From contig JAUIEC010000009.1 in the NCBI GenBank assembly GCA_030428945.1, positions 186,001 through 250,000 of the forward strand: a DNA stretch of 64,000 nucleotides. The letters are read 5' to 3'. Below, piece by piece: positions 8,590-18,200 of this stretch; position 1 is the stretch's first letter; each line of letters begins with the position of its first letter. This stretch comes from Phycisphaerae bacterium. GTDB taxonomy: Bacteria; Planctomycetota; Phycisphaerae; UBA1845; Fen-1342. Below the pieces are notes generated by a model that was given only the letters and a program-made list of their open reading frames with translations, was not told the DNA's origin and did no database searches. The translations under genes and the position numbers were made by a program.

Positions 8590-11500
8590 ATGCGAGAGTC
8601 ATTAACAGTCATCGCCCTCGGGTTCATTCTGACAGTCGTGCCCGTGACTTCGGCCCAGACGCCGGTCGGTACGACGATCACCTACCAGGGTCTGCTGACC
8701 GATGCCAACGGCCCGGTCGAAAGCCCCGGAACCCTGGCCCTGGCGTTCTACCTGTACGATGCGCCGGCCGGCGGCAGCCTGGTCGCCGGGCCGCTGCTGA
8801 CGACGCCGTTGATCGAAAACGGCGTGTTCACCGTCGACCTGGACTTCGGCCCCGGCGCGTTCGGTCCCTCCCAGCGCTGGCTCGAAATCGAAGTCTTTCC
8901 CGGCACGTTCCTGTCGCCGCGCCAGCCGGTGCGGCCGGCACCGGTCGCGCTGTACGCGTTGGAGGCTGCGACCGATCCGAACGCGGGCGGCGCGGATGCC
9001 GACTGGACCATCAACGGCAGCGATCTGTACTCGGCCGTCTCGGGCAACGTCGGCATCGGGACCAGTGCGCCGCTGGCGAAGCTGCACGTCGAAGCGGACG
9101 AACCGAACCAGGCGGGACTGCTGGTCATCGCGCCGGCGATCCGCATCATCGGCACCGGCTTTGCCGATGCGTACAACATCGTCCTGGGGTCCTCGGCCAA
9201 TCAGATTGACCCGGGTGCTTCCTTTGCCACGATCGGCGGCGGCACGAACAACACGGTCAATTCCTCGCAGGGCACGATCGCGGGCGGCGCCGGCAACACG
9301 GCCACGGGCAACCGCGCCACGGTCAGCGGCGGGATCAACAACCAGGCGCTGGCGACGAGCGCCGTCATCGCTGGTGGGCTCAACAACGCGGTTCACGATT
9401 GGAGCGGCTCGATCGGTGGCGGTACCGGAAACGTCGCCGGCAGCGACGATGGAGATGACCTGACGGCCCAGAACGCCGTTGTGGCGGGCGGCAGCGCGAA
9501 CACGGCCGGTGCAACCGGTGCGACCGTCAGTGGTGGCGGCGGGAACACGGCCAGCGCCCTCGGTGCGACGGTCGGCGGTGGCTCGGTCAACACGGCCGGT
9601 GGGACCCAGGCGGTCGTGTCAGGGGGTTTGAATAACGCCGCATCGGGCGCGCGGGCGGCGATTGGCGGCGGGATGGACAATCTCGCCCCGGGCGACCTCG
9701 CGACGGTGGCCGGCGGAGGAACGAACCAGGCCAGCAATCCCGGGACGTTTGTCGGTGGCGGCGAGAACAACACCGCGGCCGGCGATCACGCGGTCATCGG
9801 TGGCGGTCGCGAGAACGACGCGACCGGCATCATGTCGTTCATCGGCAGTGGTTTCGACAACCTCGCGACCAGCCAGTACGCCGCGGTCGTCAGCGGCCAG
9901 CAGAACGGCGCGACCGGTTTCCGCGCGTTCATCGGCGGCGGCAGTTCGAACGCGGCCACATCGACCAACACCGCGATTGCGGGCGGCGCGCAGAACGATG
10001 CGCAGGGACTGGCGGCGATCGTCGGCGGCGGCGAGATGAACGCCGTCTGGGATGATTACGGCGCGATCCTGGGCGGCACGAACAACACCGTCGGCGTCTT
10101 CGGCGGAAGCGCGGACGAAGCGACCCACAGCACGATCGGCGGCGGACAGTCGAATGCGGCCATCGGACCGTTCGCGGCGATCCCTGGTGGAGAGAACAAC
10201 ACCGCGTCGGGCGGGCACAGCTTCGCGGCCGGCCGCAACGCGCAGGCGCTGCACGACAACAGCTTCGTCTGGTCGGGCGACCCGAACGGGACAAGCTCGA
10301 CGGGCGCTGGCCAGTTTGTCATCGACGCCCCGGGCGGTGTCCAGGTCGGGGACGGGTCGAGTCGCCTGGCCCTTTTCGGGGTCCGTCGCACCGCGGACAA
10401 CTACACACCCGACGGGGACCCCAACAGCGTGTTTCCCTTTGCCGCCTGGATCGAGAATCGATCCGGATCCACGCGGCTGGGCGGAGTCGATTCGCACGAG
10501 CAGGGCCTCTACGCGGCAGCCCACGACGTGGGGAACTGGATCTACGTCGGCGTGAAGGCCGGCGTCCAGGCCTACGCGGACACCGGTGCGGGCGTGATCG
10601 GTTGGACGCAGCTCGACGCGTTCGATCCCAACCAGGACTTTCCTCACGGTGTCGTCGGGCAGAACGTCGGCGGCTCGGCCTTCCCCGGCAATGTGGCCGC
10701 AAGCCGTGGTTGTGGTGTCCTCGGTGTTCACGGACATCTGCCAGCGACCACGCAACTCGGCACCGTCGGCGCCGACCGGGCCGGTGTGGCCGGGGTCAGC
10801 ACGCTGCCCCCCGAGCCGAGCATCGCGAACCCGTTTCCCACCGGCGTCTACGGGCGGGCCCAGGCAGGCGGATACTTCGACAAGAGTTACGGCGTGCGCG
10901 GCATAGTGGGCGATCCGAACGGCGCGAGTATCGTCCCCACCAGGCCGGCGGCGGTTTTCGGTGACAGCAGCAGCGGGCACGGGGTCGTGGGCATTACCAG
11001 TGCGGGCCTTGACGTGATCGAAGCATTCGGCGTGTTTGGGTTCGCGACGGACGGAGATGGCGTCGGCGTGTTCGGGGCACACGACGATCCGAACGGCGTG
11101 GCCGGTCGTTACAGTGGCCGCGTGGAGATTAACGGAAGTCTCGCTGTTTCGGGATTCAAGAATTTCCGCATCGACCATCCCCTCGACCCCGAGAACAAGT
11201 ACCTCTACCACGCCTGCGTCGAGAGCGACCGGCCGCTGAACACGTATCAAGGCAGCGTCGTGACCGACGGCGACGGCTTCGCGACGGTGACGCTGCCGGC
11301 GTGGTTCGATGCGATCAATGCGGACGTGCAGTATCAGCTCACAGTGATCGATGACAGCGAGGACTTCGTGCTCGCCAAGGTGGTCGACAAGGTCAGAGGA
11401 AACCAGTTTCGGCTGCGGACGAGCAAGCCGACCGTCGAAGTGTCCTGGCAGATCACGGGCGCGCGCAGCGACGCGTACGCCCGCGCCAAGCCGTTCACGG

Positions 11501-11757
11501 CCGTGCGCGAAAAGGGGGAGCGCGAGCGCGGCAGATTCCTCTACCCGCGCGGATTCGGGCGCGCCGCGGACGTCCAGATCGGTCGCAGCGCCTTGGTCGA
11601 GGCTCGGGAGCGGGCGCCATCGAACACGCCGAAGCGAAAGCGCGGCCGGGCGCCGGTGCCGGTCCGGGTCGACCCGACGCCGCGAGCGGAGGCGGGTGCT
11701 GCCCGGGTGGAAAGTCGGCCGCAGCGCGGCGGCGTTGGATCCGGAGGTGAAGACTGA
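8590..11757 (+). CDS. Secreted fibre-like protein with about twenty 15-residue YadA-head-like repeats
   Basis: A 1055-residue exported protein, probably a surface fibre; exact role unknown. The ATG at 8590 follows AAGGAGAG and starts a signal peptide (MRESLTVIALGFILTVVPVT, then SAQ). Residues 25-130 form a beta domain (TTITYQGLLTDANG to LSPRQPVRPAPVALYALEA) that often precedes tail-fibre regions, followed by VGIGTSAPLAKLHVE. From about residue 215 to 560 run 15-residue repeats of pattern IGGG-x-NNTA-x-G-x-x-AT, like trimeric autotransporter heads. From residue 856 a conserved domain begins (FRIDHPLDPENKYLYHACVE) and ends in an immunoglobulin-like QITGARSDAYA stretch. The last 70 residues are basic and Pro-rich. 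There is no YadA membrane anchor. Its TGA overlaps the ATG of the next gene (TGATG), so the two are probably translated together. Confidence 0.82.
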   Translation: MRESLTVIALGFILTVVPVTSAQTPVGTTITYQGLLTDANGPVESPGTLALAFYLYDAPAGGSLVAGPLLTTPLIENGVFTVDLDFGPGAFGPSQRWLEIEVFPGTFLSPRQPVRPAPVALYALEAATDPNAGGADADWTINGSDLYSAVSGNVGIGTSAPLAKLHVEADEPNQAGLLVIAPAIRIIGTGFADAYNIVLGSSANQIDPGASFATIGGGTNNTVNSSQGTIAGGAGNTATGNRATVSGGINNQALATSAVIAGGLNNAVHDWSGSIGGGTGNVAGSDDGDDLTAQNAVVAGGSANTAGATGATVSGGGGNTASALGATVGGGSVNTAGGTQAVVSGGLNNAASGARAAIGGGMDNLAPGDLATVAGGGTNQASNPGTFVGGGENNTAAGDHAVIGGGRENDATGIMSFIGSGFDNLATSQYAAVVSGQQNGATGFRAFIGGGSSNAATSTNTAIAGGAQNDAQGLAAIVGGGEMNAVWDDYGAILGGTNNTVGVFGGSADEATHSTIGGGQSNAAIGPFAAIPGGENNTASGGHSFAAGRNAQALHDNSFVWSGDPNGTSSTGAGQFVIDAPGGVQVGDGSSRLALFGVRRTADNYTPDGDPNSVFPFAAWIENRSGSTRLGGVDSHEQGLYAAAHDVGNWIYVGVKAGVQAYADTGAGVIGWTQLDAFDPNQDFPHGVVGQNVGGSAFPGNVAASRGCGVLGVHGHLPATTQLGTVGADRAGVAGVSTLPPEPSIANPFPTGVYGRAQAGGYFDKSYGVRGIVGDPNGASIVPTRPAAVFGDSSSGHGVVGITSAGLDVIEAFGVFGFATDGDGVGVFGAHDDPNGVAGRYSGRVEINGSLAVSGFKNFRIDHPLDPENKYLYHACVESDRPLNTYQGSVVTDGDGFATVTLPAWFDAINADVQYQLTVIDDSEDFVLAKVVDKVRGNQFRLRTSKPTVEVSWQITGARSDAYARAKPFTAVREKGERERGRFLYPRGFGRAADVQIGRSALVEARERAPSNTPKRKRGRAPVPVRVDPTPRAEAGAARVESRPQRGGVGSGGED

Positions 11758-12149
11758 TGCGCAAGCTTCTCGCAATGCTGATCATCCTGCTGGTCTGCGG
11801 AACCGCCCTCGCGCAGATCGACCTGAACTGGTGCACGATCGATTGCGGCGGCGGAACCAGCACCGGCGGCGTCTACACCCTGTCCGGCACGATCGGCCAG
11901 GCGGACGCGGCGGTGTCGGCAGGCGGCGACTACACGCTGGCCGGCGGCTTCTGGCCGGGCACGCCGGCCGATTGTCCGGGAGATGTCGACGGTGACCGCG
12001 TGGTCAATCTGACGGATCTCGCGATCCTGCTGTCGAACTTCGGGACCGGAACCGGTGCGACCAGGTCCGACGGTGACCTGAACGGGGATGGCGCGGTCAG
12101 CCTCACCGACCTGGCGATTGTATTGGCGGTATTCGGGGGGGCGTGCTGA
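11757..12149 (+). CDS. Small secreted protein with dockerin-like tail, coupled to the fibre gene
   Basis: A 130-residue protein made of a signal peptide (MRKLLAMLIILLVCGTALA), a 50-residue module (WCTIDCGGGTSTGG, YTLSGTIGQADAA, YTLAGGFWPG) and a double EF-hand-like tail. The tail runs from CPGDVDGDRVVNLTDL through DLNGDGAVSLTDL to a C-terminal Cys. The module type is familiar from secreted proteins of planctomycetes, but its function is unknown. The start codon overlaps the stop of the fibre gene by one base, so translation is probably coupled. The fibre lacks the tail, so this protein may be its tagged partner; that is inference. Confidence 0.8.
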   Translation: MRKLLAMLIILLVCGTALAQIDLNWCTIDCGGGTSTGGVYTLSGTIGQADAAVSAGGDYTLAGGFWPGTPADCPGDVDGDRVVNLTDLAILLSNFGTGTGATRSDGDLNGDGAVSLTDLAIVLAVFGGAC

Positions 12150-12192
12150 GGAGGATCGCGCCGACTGCGGGTGCTGCCCGGCGTTCCAGACG

Positions 12193-12672
12193 CTAGTTTT
12201 GCCGCTGCGTGCGCTTCTCCAGTGGTTCACCGAGCCGCGCCAGCAGTTCCTCGCGAGTGGCCGGCAGGGGGAACGTCCGTCCGTCGGCGAGGCGGAAGTT
12301 GAGGACGCCGGACTTCGAACTGTCGAAGCGGACCACCGCTTCATCATCGAGCCACACCCGCGTATGCGTTCCCTCCGGCGGTCGCCAGTACGCCGGCCTG
12401 CCCGCGTTTGTCCATCCCCACGCGCGGAGCTGATCGGTCCCGAGCGTCCGGGCCGCGACCCAGTCCCCGTCTCGAAACCGGACCCGCAGTTCCGGTGCCT
12501 CGCCTGGATCCTCGAGGTACAGAGAGAAGAATCCGCCGCCGCCGTTACGCTCCTGCCCCTCGAAACGAAGCCCCGGATAGCGCCAGGTGTGCCCGTCGAT
12601 CCGCGAATCGAGCAGGACCGCCAGGACAAGCAGTACCAGCGCGATCCCCGAAGCCAGGTGCCACCACTTCAT
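12193..12672 (-). CDS. Membrane-anchored protein of unknown function
   Basis: A 159-residue protein not recognised by family. The ATG at 12672 starts one N-terminal transmembrane segment (WWHLASGIALVLLVLAVLL). A soluble region of about 130 residues follows, with beta character and many aromatic and charged residues (RYPGLRFEGQERN, AYWRPPEGTHTRVWLDDEA), predicted outside the inner membrane. A longer in-frame ORF reaches upstream to 12951, but that extension is Arg/Pro-rich and has no start signal. It converges with the tagged small-protein gene, with a 43-bp gap and no clear terminator. Confidence 0.6.
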   Translation of the reverse strand: MKWWHLASGIALVLLVLAVLLDSRIDGHTWRYPGLRFEGQERNGGGGFFSLYLEDPGEAPELRVRFRDGDWVAARTLGTDQLRAWGWTNAGRPAYWRPPEGTHTRVWLDDEAVVRFDSSKSGVLNFRLADGRTFPLPATREELLARLGEPLEKRTQRQN

Positions 12673-13150
12673 CCGCGTTCCCCAACTCCGGGCCGGTGAC
12701 TCGTTGGGATGTCCGACGACGGGGGCGCCGGAGAAAACACACTGGAACCGATCGCGCTCCCGCGCCACCCGGGCCGACGCCGGGCCGAACCCACGATACC
12801 GCGGCCGGTCGTTGCGGTCCGACCTCGCCGGCAAACCGTCCACGGGCGAAGACCAGAGGGAAGCCCGGTTCAGCCACGCGACGGTTCCTTCGGTTCGGAA
12901 CTCTCCGGGCGCCCGCGGAACTCCCCACCGGAAGTGCGCCAAAACACCCACCTCGCCCCGAAAGGTCCCGGGCCCCAGCGGCTAAGTGACCGCCGCCCAT
13001 TCGTTTATGGACTCGCGGCGTTTCGGTGCGAAGCGGTACGCATCTTGCTCTAACCCGTATGCCGGAACAACTTGATCTTCCGAGCGTAGCCCGTCACTGC
13101 CCGGTTTGCAGGACGCGAGCCCGTCGCGCGGTTGCTTAGGGATGTGCGAA
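12673..13150. other. Intergenic region before apbE, no gene supported
   Basis: About 480 bp between divergent genes. Several overlapping frames are open on both strands, as expected at this GC content, but none has a start signal or recognisable product. The promoter of the Rnf-PFOR operon must lie here, but I find no confident -35/-10 pair. Confidence 0.4.
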
Positions 13151-14338
13151 ATGAGCGCGGCGATGTCCAATGCAGGCCACTCCGAACCCCAACCTCAACC
13201 CGCCGGCGGCTCACGGGACGATGACGCTCCCGCCGCCCCAGGTGTCGATGTCACCACCGGCCGGACCATCCCGGCCGTCGGCGATGATCTGATCGGCAAC
13301 CAGGCTGACCTCGCCAACCGGGCCGGCCTGCCGCTGGTTTCGCGACGCGGTGCCCTGCGCATCTTCGCGCTTGGTGGCGCCGCCGCCGCGGCCTGGTCGC
13401 TCGGCTGGTGGCGACGCGCCGGGCTCCCCCGGGCGACGCGGGCCGCCACCCTGATGGGCACCTCGGTGCACCTGACCCTGGTCGGCGACGATCCCGCCGC
13501 CTGTGCCGCCGCCGCCGATGCGACTCTCGCCCACATGCGGGCCCTCGAAAGCCTGCTGACCCGCCACCGGGCCGACAGCGAAGTCGGCCGACTGAACGCC
13601 ACCGGACGGATTACCCGCCCGTCGGCCGCCCTGCGCGACTGCCTGACCCTGGCCCGCGAGATCTCCGAACTCGGTGACGGCGCCTTCGACATCACCGTCC
13701 AGCCCGTCCTGGACGTCTACCGGGCCGCCCTGCGCGCGCATCGACAGCCGGACGCCGGCGAAATCGCGGCCGTCCTGCCGCTGGTCGATCAGCGGGCCCT
13801 GCGGTTCGACGAGTCGGCCGCCTGGTTCACCCGCCCGGGCATGCGGATCACGCTCGACGGAATCGGCAAGGGCTACATCATCGACCGCGGCGTCGCGGCG
13901 CTCCGTGCCCGCGGATTCGCGAACGTGTTCGTCGAGGCCGGCGGCGACCTGTCGGCCGCGGGCCAGCGCGAGGCGGGGGCCCCGTGGCGCATCGGGATTC
14001 GTCCGCCGCGGGCGGGCGGCGCGCTGCAGGCCCGCTTCGAGGCCCGCAACCAGGCGGTCGCGACCTCGGGCGACTACATGCAGCCCTTCACGCCCGACTA
14101 TCGCCAGCACCACATCATCGATCCGCGGACCGGCCGGTCTTCGCCGGAACTGGCCAGCAGCACCGTCGTCGCGCCCGATGCGGCCACGGCGGATGCGCTC
14201 GCCACGCTGACGATGGTGCTCGGCCCCGCCCGCAGCCGCGCCCTGCTCGAGCAGCGGCCGGACTGCGAGGGCTACTTCGTAAGCAAACGGCTCGGCGTGA
14301 TTCAGACGTCCCGGTTCGGACACGTGGCGGCATGCTGA
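13151..14338 (+). CDS. apbE: FAD:protein FMN transferase ApbE
   Basis: A 395-residue exported flavin transferase that attaches FMN through a phosphoester bond to Thr in S/T-G-A-T motifs, as in RnfG and RnfD. The start at 13151 is chosen for AGGGA eight bases upstream; ATGs at 13142 and 13163 are possible. A Tat-type signal is seen (SRRGALRIFALGGAAAAAW) after an unusually long 60-residue N-region. The catalytic part has LMGTSVHLTLVGDD, ITLDGIGKGYIIDRG, EAGGDLSAAGQR and HHIIDPRTGRSSPELASSTV, all ApbE hallmarks. It is the first gene of the operon and overlaps rnfB by 7 nt, which fits with RnfG and RnfD being its targets. Confidence 0.94.
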   Translation: MSAAMSNAGHSEPQPQPAGGSRDDDAPAAPGVDVTTGRTIPAVGDDLIGNQADLANRAGLPLVSRRGALRIFALGGAAAAAWSLGWWRRAGLPRATRAATLMGTSVHLTLVGDDPAACAAAADATLAHMRALESLLTRHRADSEVGRLNATGRITRPSAALRDCLTLAREISELGDGAFDITVQPVLDVYRAALRAHRQPDAGEIAAVLPLVDQRALRFDESAAWFTRPGMRITLDGIGKGYIIDRGVAALRARGFANVFVEAGGDLSAAGQREAGAPWRIGIRPPRAGGALQARFEARNQAVATSGDYMQPFTPDYRQHHIIDPRTGRSSPELASSTVVAPDAATADALATLTMVLGPARSRALLEQRPDCEGYFVSKRLGVIQTSRFGHVAAC

Positions 14339-15192
14339 TTCTGACGGCGATCGGCGCACTCGGGGGCCTGACCCTGATCCTCGCGACCATGCTGGTGCTG
14401 GCGCATCGCTGGCTGCACGTCGAGGAGGATCCGCGGATCGACGCCGTCGAGGAGATGCTGCCGGCCGCCAACTGCGGGGCCTGCGGCTATCCCGGGTGCC
14501 GCCCGTTCGCCGAGGCGCTGGTCACCGGCAAGGCCAACCCCGGCCGCTGCACGGTCAGTTCGCCGGAGGACCGCGAGGAGATCGCCGACTTCCTGGGCGT
14601 GGTCGTCGCGCAGCAGGAGAAGGTGGTCGCCCGACTGGCCTGTGCGGGCGGGACGAACGTCGCGCCGCGGCGGGCGGCGTACGCGGGGATCGATTCCTGC
14701 CGGGCGGCGGCCACCGTCGCGGGCGGGGGCAAGTCCTGCTTCTGGGGCTGCCTGGGGCTGGCGGACTGCGCCGACGTCTGTGACTTCGACGCGATCCACA
14801 TGAACGCCAACGGCCTGCCGGTCGTCGACGAGGACGCCTGCACGGCCTGCAACGACTGCGTCGAGGTCTGCCCGAAGGACCTGTTCGAACTGCACCCGGT
14901 CAGCCACCGCCTGTGGGTCGCCTGCAAGTCGCAGCAGGAAGGCGACGAGGTGCTCGAGCAGTGCGAGGTGGCCTGCACCGCCTGCGGACGCTGCGCCGCG
15001 GACGGCCCGGGGCTGATCACGATGCACAACGGCCTGCCGGTGATCGACTACAGCCGCCGGCACGACACACAGGTACCGATCCAGCGATGCCCGACGGGGG
15101 CCATCGTCTGGCTGACCGACAGCGGTCCTCAGAAGGGGCCCGCCGCCAAGAGGATTGTTCGCAAGGGTGCGCTGCATAACGCACCGACCTGA
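14332..15192 (+). CDS. rnfB: Rnf complex subunit B, iron-sulfur electron-transfer protein
   Basis: A 286-residue protein that takes electrons from reduced ferredoxin into the Rnf complex. An N-terminal membrane helix (LILTAIGALGGLTLILATML) is followed by a 4Fe-4S motif at C48, C51, C56 and C73 (NCGACGYPGC then GRC). A Cys-rich ferredoxin region follows, with C170/C173/C176/C180 (CTACNDCVEVC) and a further group (CEVACTACGRC with RCPTG). This is the long RnfB form seen in anaerobes and acetogen-like Rnf operons. The start overlaps apbE by 7 nt. A 73-nt gap separates it from the PFOR gene, which interrupts the usual rnf order. Confidence 0.95.
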   Translation: MLILTAIGALGGLTLILATMLVLAHRWLHVEEDPRIDAVEEMLPAANCGACGYPGCRPFAEALVTGKANPGRCTVSSPEDREEIADFLGVVVAQQEKVVARLACAGGTNVAPRRAAYAGIDSCRAAATVAGGGKSCFWGCLGLADCADVCDFDAIHMNANGLPVVDEDACTACNDCVEVCPKDLFELHPVSHRLWVACKSQQEGDEVLEQCEVACTACGRCAADGPGLITMHNGLPVIDYSRRHDTQVPIQRCPTGAIVWLTDSGPQKGPAAKRIVRKGALHNAPT

Positions 15193-15265
15193 TTCCGCGG
15201 CGCGCGACGCGCGACCTTCGTCCCGCGTCCGGCCGTGTATTCGCTGAAGCTGGAAGGGATCTCTC

Positions 15266-18200
15266 ATGCCCACCCTGATGCCCGGTAAACGTGCCAAGCA
15301 GCAGACCGCCGACGCCCGGTTCCCCGGAATCCGCGCCGCCCTCGACGGCAACTCCGCCGTGATCATGTGCGAACGAGAGGCGACCGACGCGGCCGGGGCC
15401 TACCCGATCACGCCCTCGACCCAGATGGGCGAATACTGGGCCGAAAACGCCGCCGCCGGACACGTCAACATCTCCGGCCGGCCGCTGATCTTCGTCGAGC
15501 CCGAAGGCGAACACGCCGCCGCCGCCGTGACCGCCGGCATGTCGATGACCGGCCTGCGGGCCGCGAACTTCTCGTCGGGGCAGGGCATCGCCTACATGCA
15601 CGAGTCGCTCTACGCGGCCGTCGGCAAGCGACTGACCTACGTGCTGAACATCGGCGCGCGGGCCATGACCAAGTCGACCCTCAACGTGCACGCCGGCCAC
15701 GACGACTACCACTGCATCGACGACACCGGCTTCTTCCAGTTGTTCGCCAAGGACGCCCAGTCGGCCGCCGACCTGAACCTGATCGCCCACCGCATCGCCG
15801 AACTGTCGCTGACGCCCGGCGCGATCGCCCAGGACGGCTTCCTGACGACCCACCTGATCGAATCGATCCGCGTGCCCGAACGCGAACTGATCGCGGCCTA
15901 CCTCGGCCGACCCGACGACATCATCGAAACGCCCACGGCCGCGCAGCGGATGATCTACGGCGACCAGCGCCGCCGCATCCCGATCCTCTGGGACGTCGAC
16001 AACCCGATCATGGCCGGACTGGTCCAGAACCAGGACGCCTACATGCAGAGCGTCGCCTCGCAGCGGCCGTTCTTCTTCGACCACATCCAGGCCCTCGCCG
16101 ACCAGGCCTTCTGTGAATTCGCCGAACTGACCGGCCGCGACTACCGGCGCGTCCGCGGCTACCGTCTCGACGACGCCGAGTACCTGATCGTCGGGCAGGG
16201 CAGCCTGATCCCGTCGGCCGAAGCGGTCGCCGACTACCTGCGCGAGAAGCGCGGCATCAAGCTCGGCGTGGTCGACCTGGTCATGTTCCGCCCGTTCCCC
16301 GGCGACCTGCTCAGCCGCGTCCTCAAGGGTCGCAAGGGCGTCGCCGTGCTGGAACGGATCGACCAGCCCCTGGCGGCGGACCTGCCGCTGATGCGCGAGA
16401 TCCGGGCGACGCTGAACAAGTGCCTCGAGAACGGCCGCACGCCCAAGCAGGCCCCGTACCCGGAACTGGAGACCTATCGCGACACGCGCGACCTGCCGGC
16501 GCTGTACTCCGGCTCGTTCGGCATGGGCAGCCGCGACCTGCAGCCCGAAGGGATCATCGGAGCGGTCGAGAACATGCTGGCCGACGGCCCGCAGAAGCGG
16601 TTCTTCTACCTGTCGATCGACTTCCTGCGCGACGAGGCCGCCAATCCCAAGCAGCAACTGCACCAGGAGGCGATCGCGTCCGGCTACCCCGACGTCAAGG
16701 GCCTCGCGGTCCGCGGCTCCGAGAACCCGAACCTGATGCCGAAGGACAGCATCACCGTCCGCTTCCATTCGGTCGGCGGCTGGGGCGCGATCACGACCGG
16801 CAAGAACCTGGCGATGACGCTCTACGAACTGCTCGGCTACGAGGTCAAGGCCAACCCCAAGTACGGCTCCGAGAAGAAGGGCCAGCCGACCACCTACTAC
16901 CTCTCGGCCGCACCGGAAGCGATCCGGATCAACTGCGAGTACTTCTACGTCGACGTGGTGCTCTCGCCCGATCCGAACGTTTTCGAACACACCAACGCGA
17001 TCGCCGGCCTGAAGGACGGCGGCACCTTCGTCATGCAGAGCGAAGCGACGACGCCGGCCGAGTTCTGGGAGCACATCCCGGCCACCTACCGGCAGATGAT
17101 CCGCGACAAGAACATCCGCGTCTTCTATCTCGATGCCTTCAAGATCGCCCGTGACGAAGCGACCGACCCCGACCTGCAACTGCGGATGCAGGGCAACGCC
17201 TTCCAGGGCGCGTTCTTCGCCGCCTCGCCGGTCATGAAGCAGGTCGGCCTGACCGATGTCAAGCTGCTGGCCGCGATCCGCGAACAGCTCGACCACAAGT
17301 TCGGCTCCAAGGGCCAGCGAATCGTCGAAGACAACATGCGGGTCGTGCAGCGCGGTTTCGACGAGATCCACGCGGCGCCTTACGAGGACATGCCGGCCGC
17401 GAAGACCAACGGGCACGGTGGCGGCCCGGGCATCCCGCTGATGGTCCTCCCGCTGCCCGTCAGCCAGGCTCCGATCAGCGACATCCATCGCTTCTGGGAA
17501 CAGACCGGCAACTACTACATGAGCGGCCGCGGCAACGACAACCTGGCCGATCCGTTCATCGCCCTCGGAACCATGCCGGCCTCGTCGGCCCTGTTCCGCG
17601 ACATGACCCAGATCCGCTTCCACCATCCGGAATTCATCGCCGAGAACTGCACCGGCTGCGGAAGCTGCTACACCGTCTGTCCCGACACCGCCATCCCCGG
17701 CCTGGTCGTCGAGTTCCAGTCCGTCTTCGACACCGTCATCGAACGCCTTCGCAAGCACGGCCAGAGCGTCGAACACCTGCCCCGGGCGACGCGCGTCCTG
17801 GCCGGCGAACTGCGGCAGCTCTGCAACCAGGGCCCCGAGACCGCCAGTGTCCGGGCCCTGCTCGAGACCGCCATCGAAACCACGCTCGAAAAGACCGGCG
17901 ACGATACGCGCGACGCGCTGGCGGCCGAGTTCGACGCCTTCCGCCGTGAACTCGGCGACACCCAGTTCGCCCTGACCCGGCCGTACTACACGAATCCCGA
18001 GCAGGACCAGGCCGGCGACGGCGCGCTGCTGGCGATCACCGTCAATCCGTACACCTGCAAGGGCTGCATGGAGTGCATCGAGGTCTGCAACGACGATGCC
18101 CTCGTCGTCAAACCCCAGACGCCCGAGTCGATTCAGTCGCTCCGCGATCAGTGGGACCTGTGGCTCGACCTGCCCGACACGCCCGATCGCTACCTGCGCT

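Noticed and set aside
6203..8602. 799-codon complement frame across the metalloprotease gene and tRNA-Ile
   Set aside because: It reads through a tRNA gene and the 20-bp repeat, which a real gene would not do.
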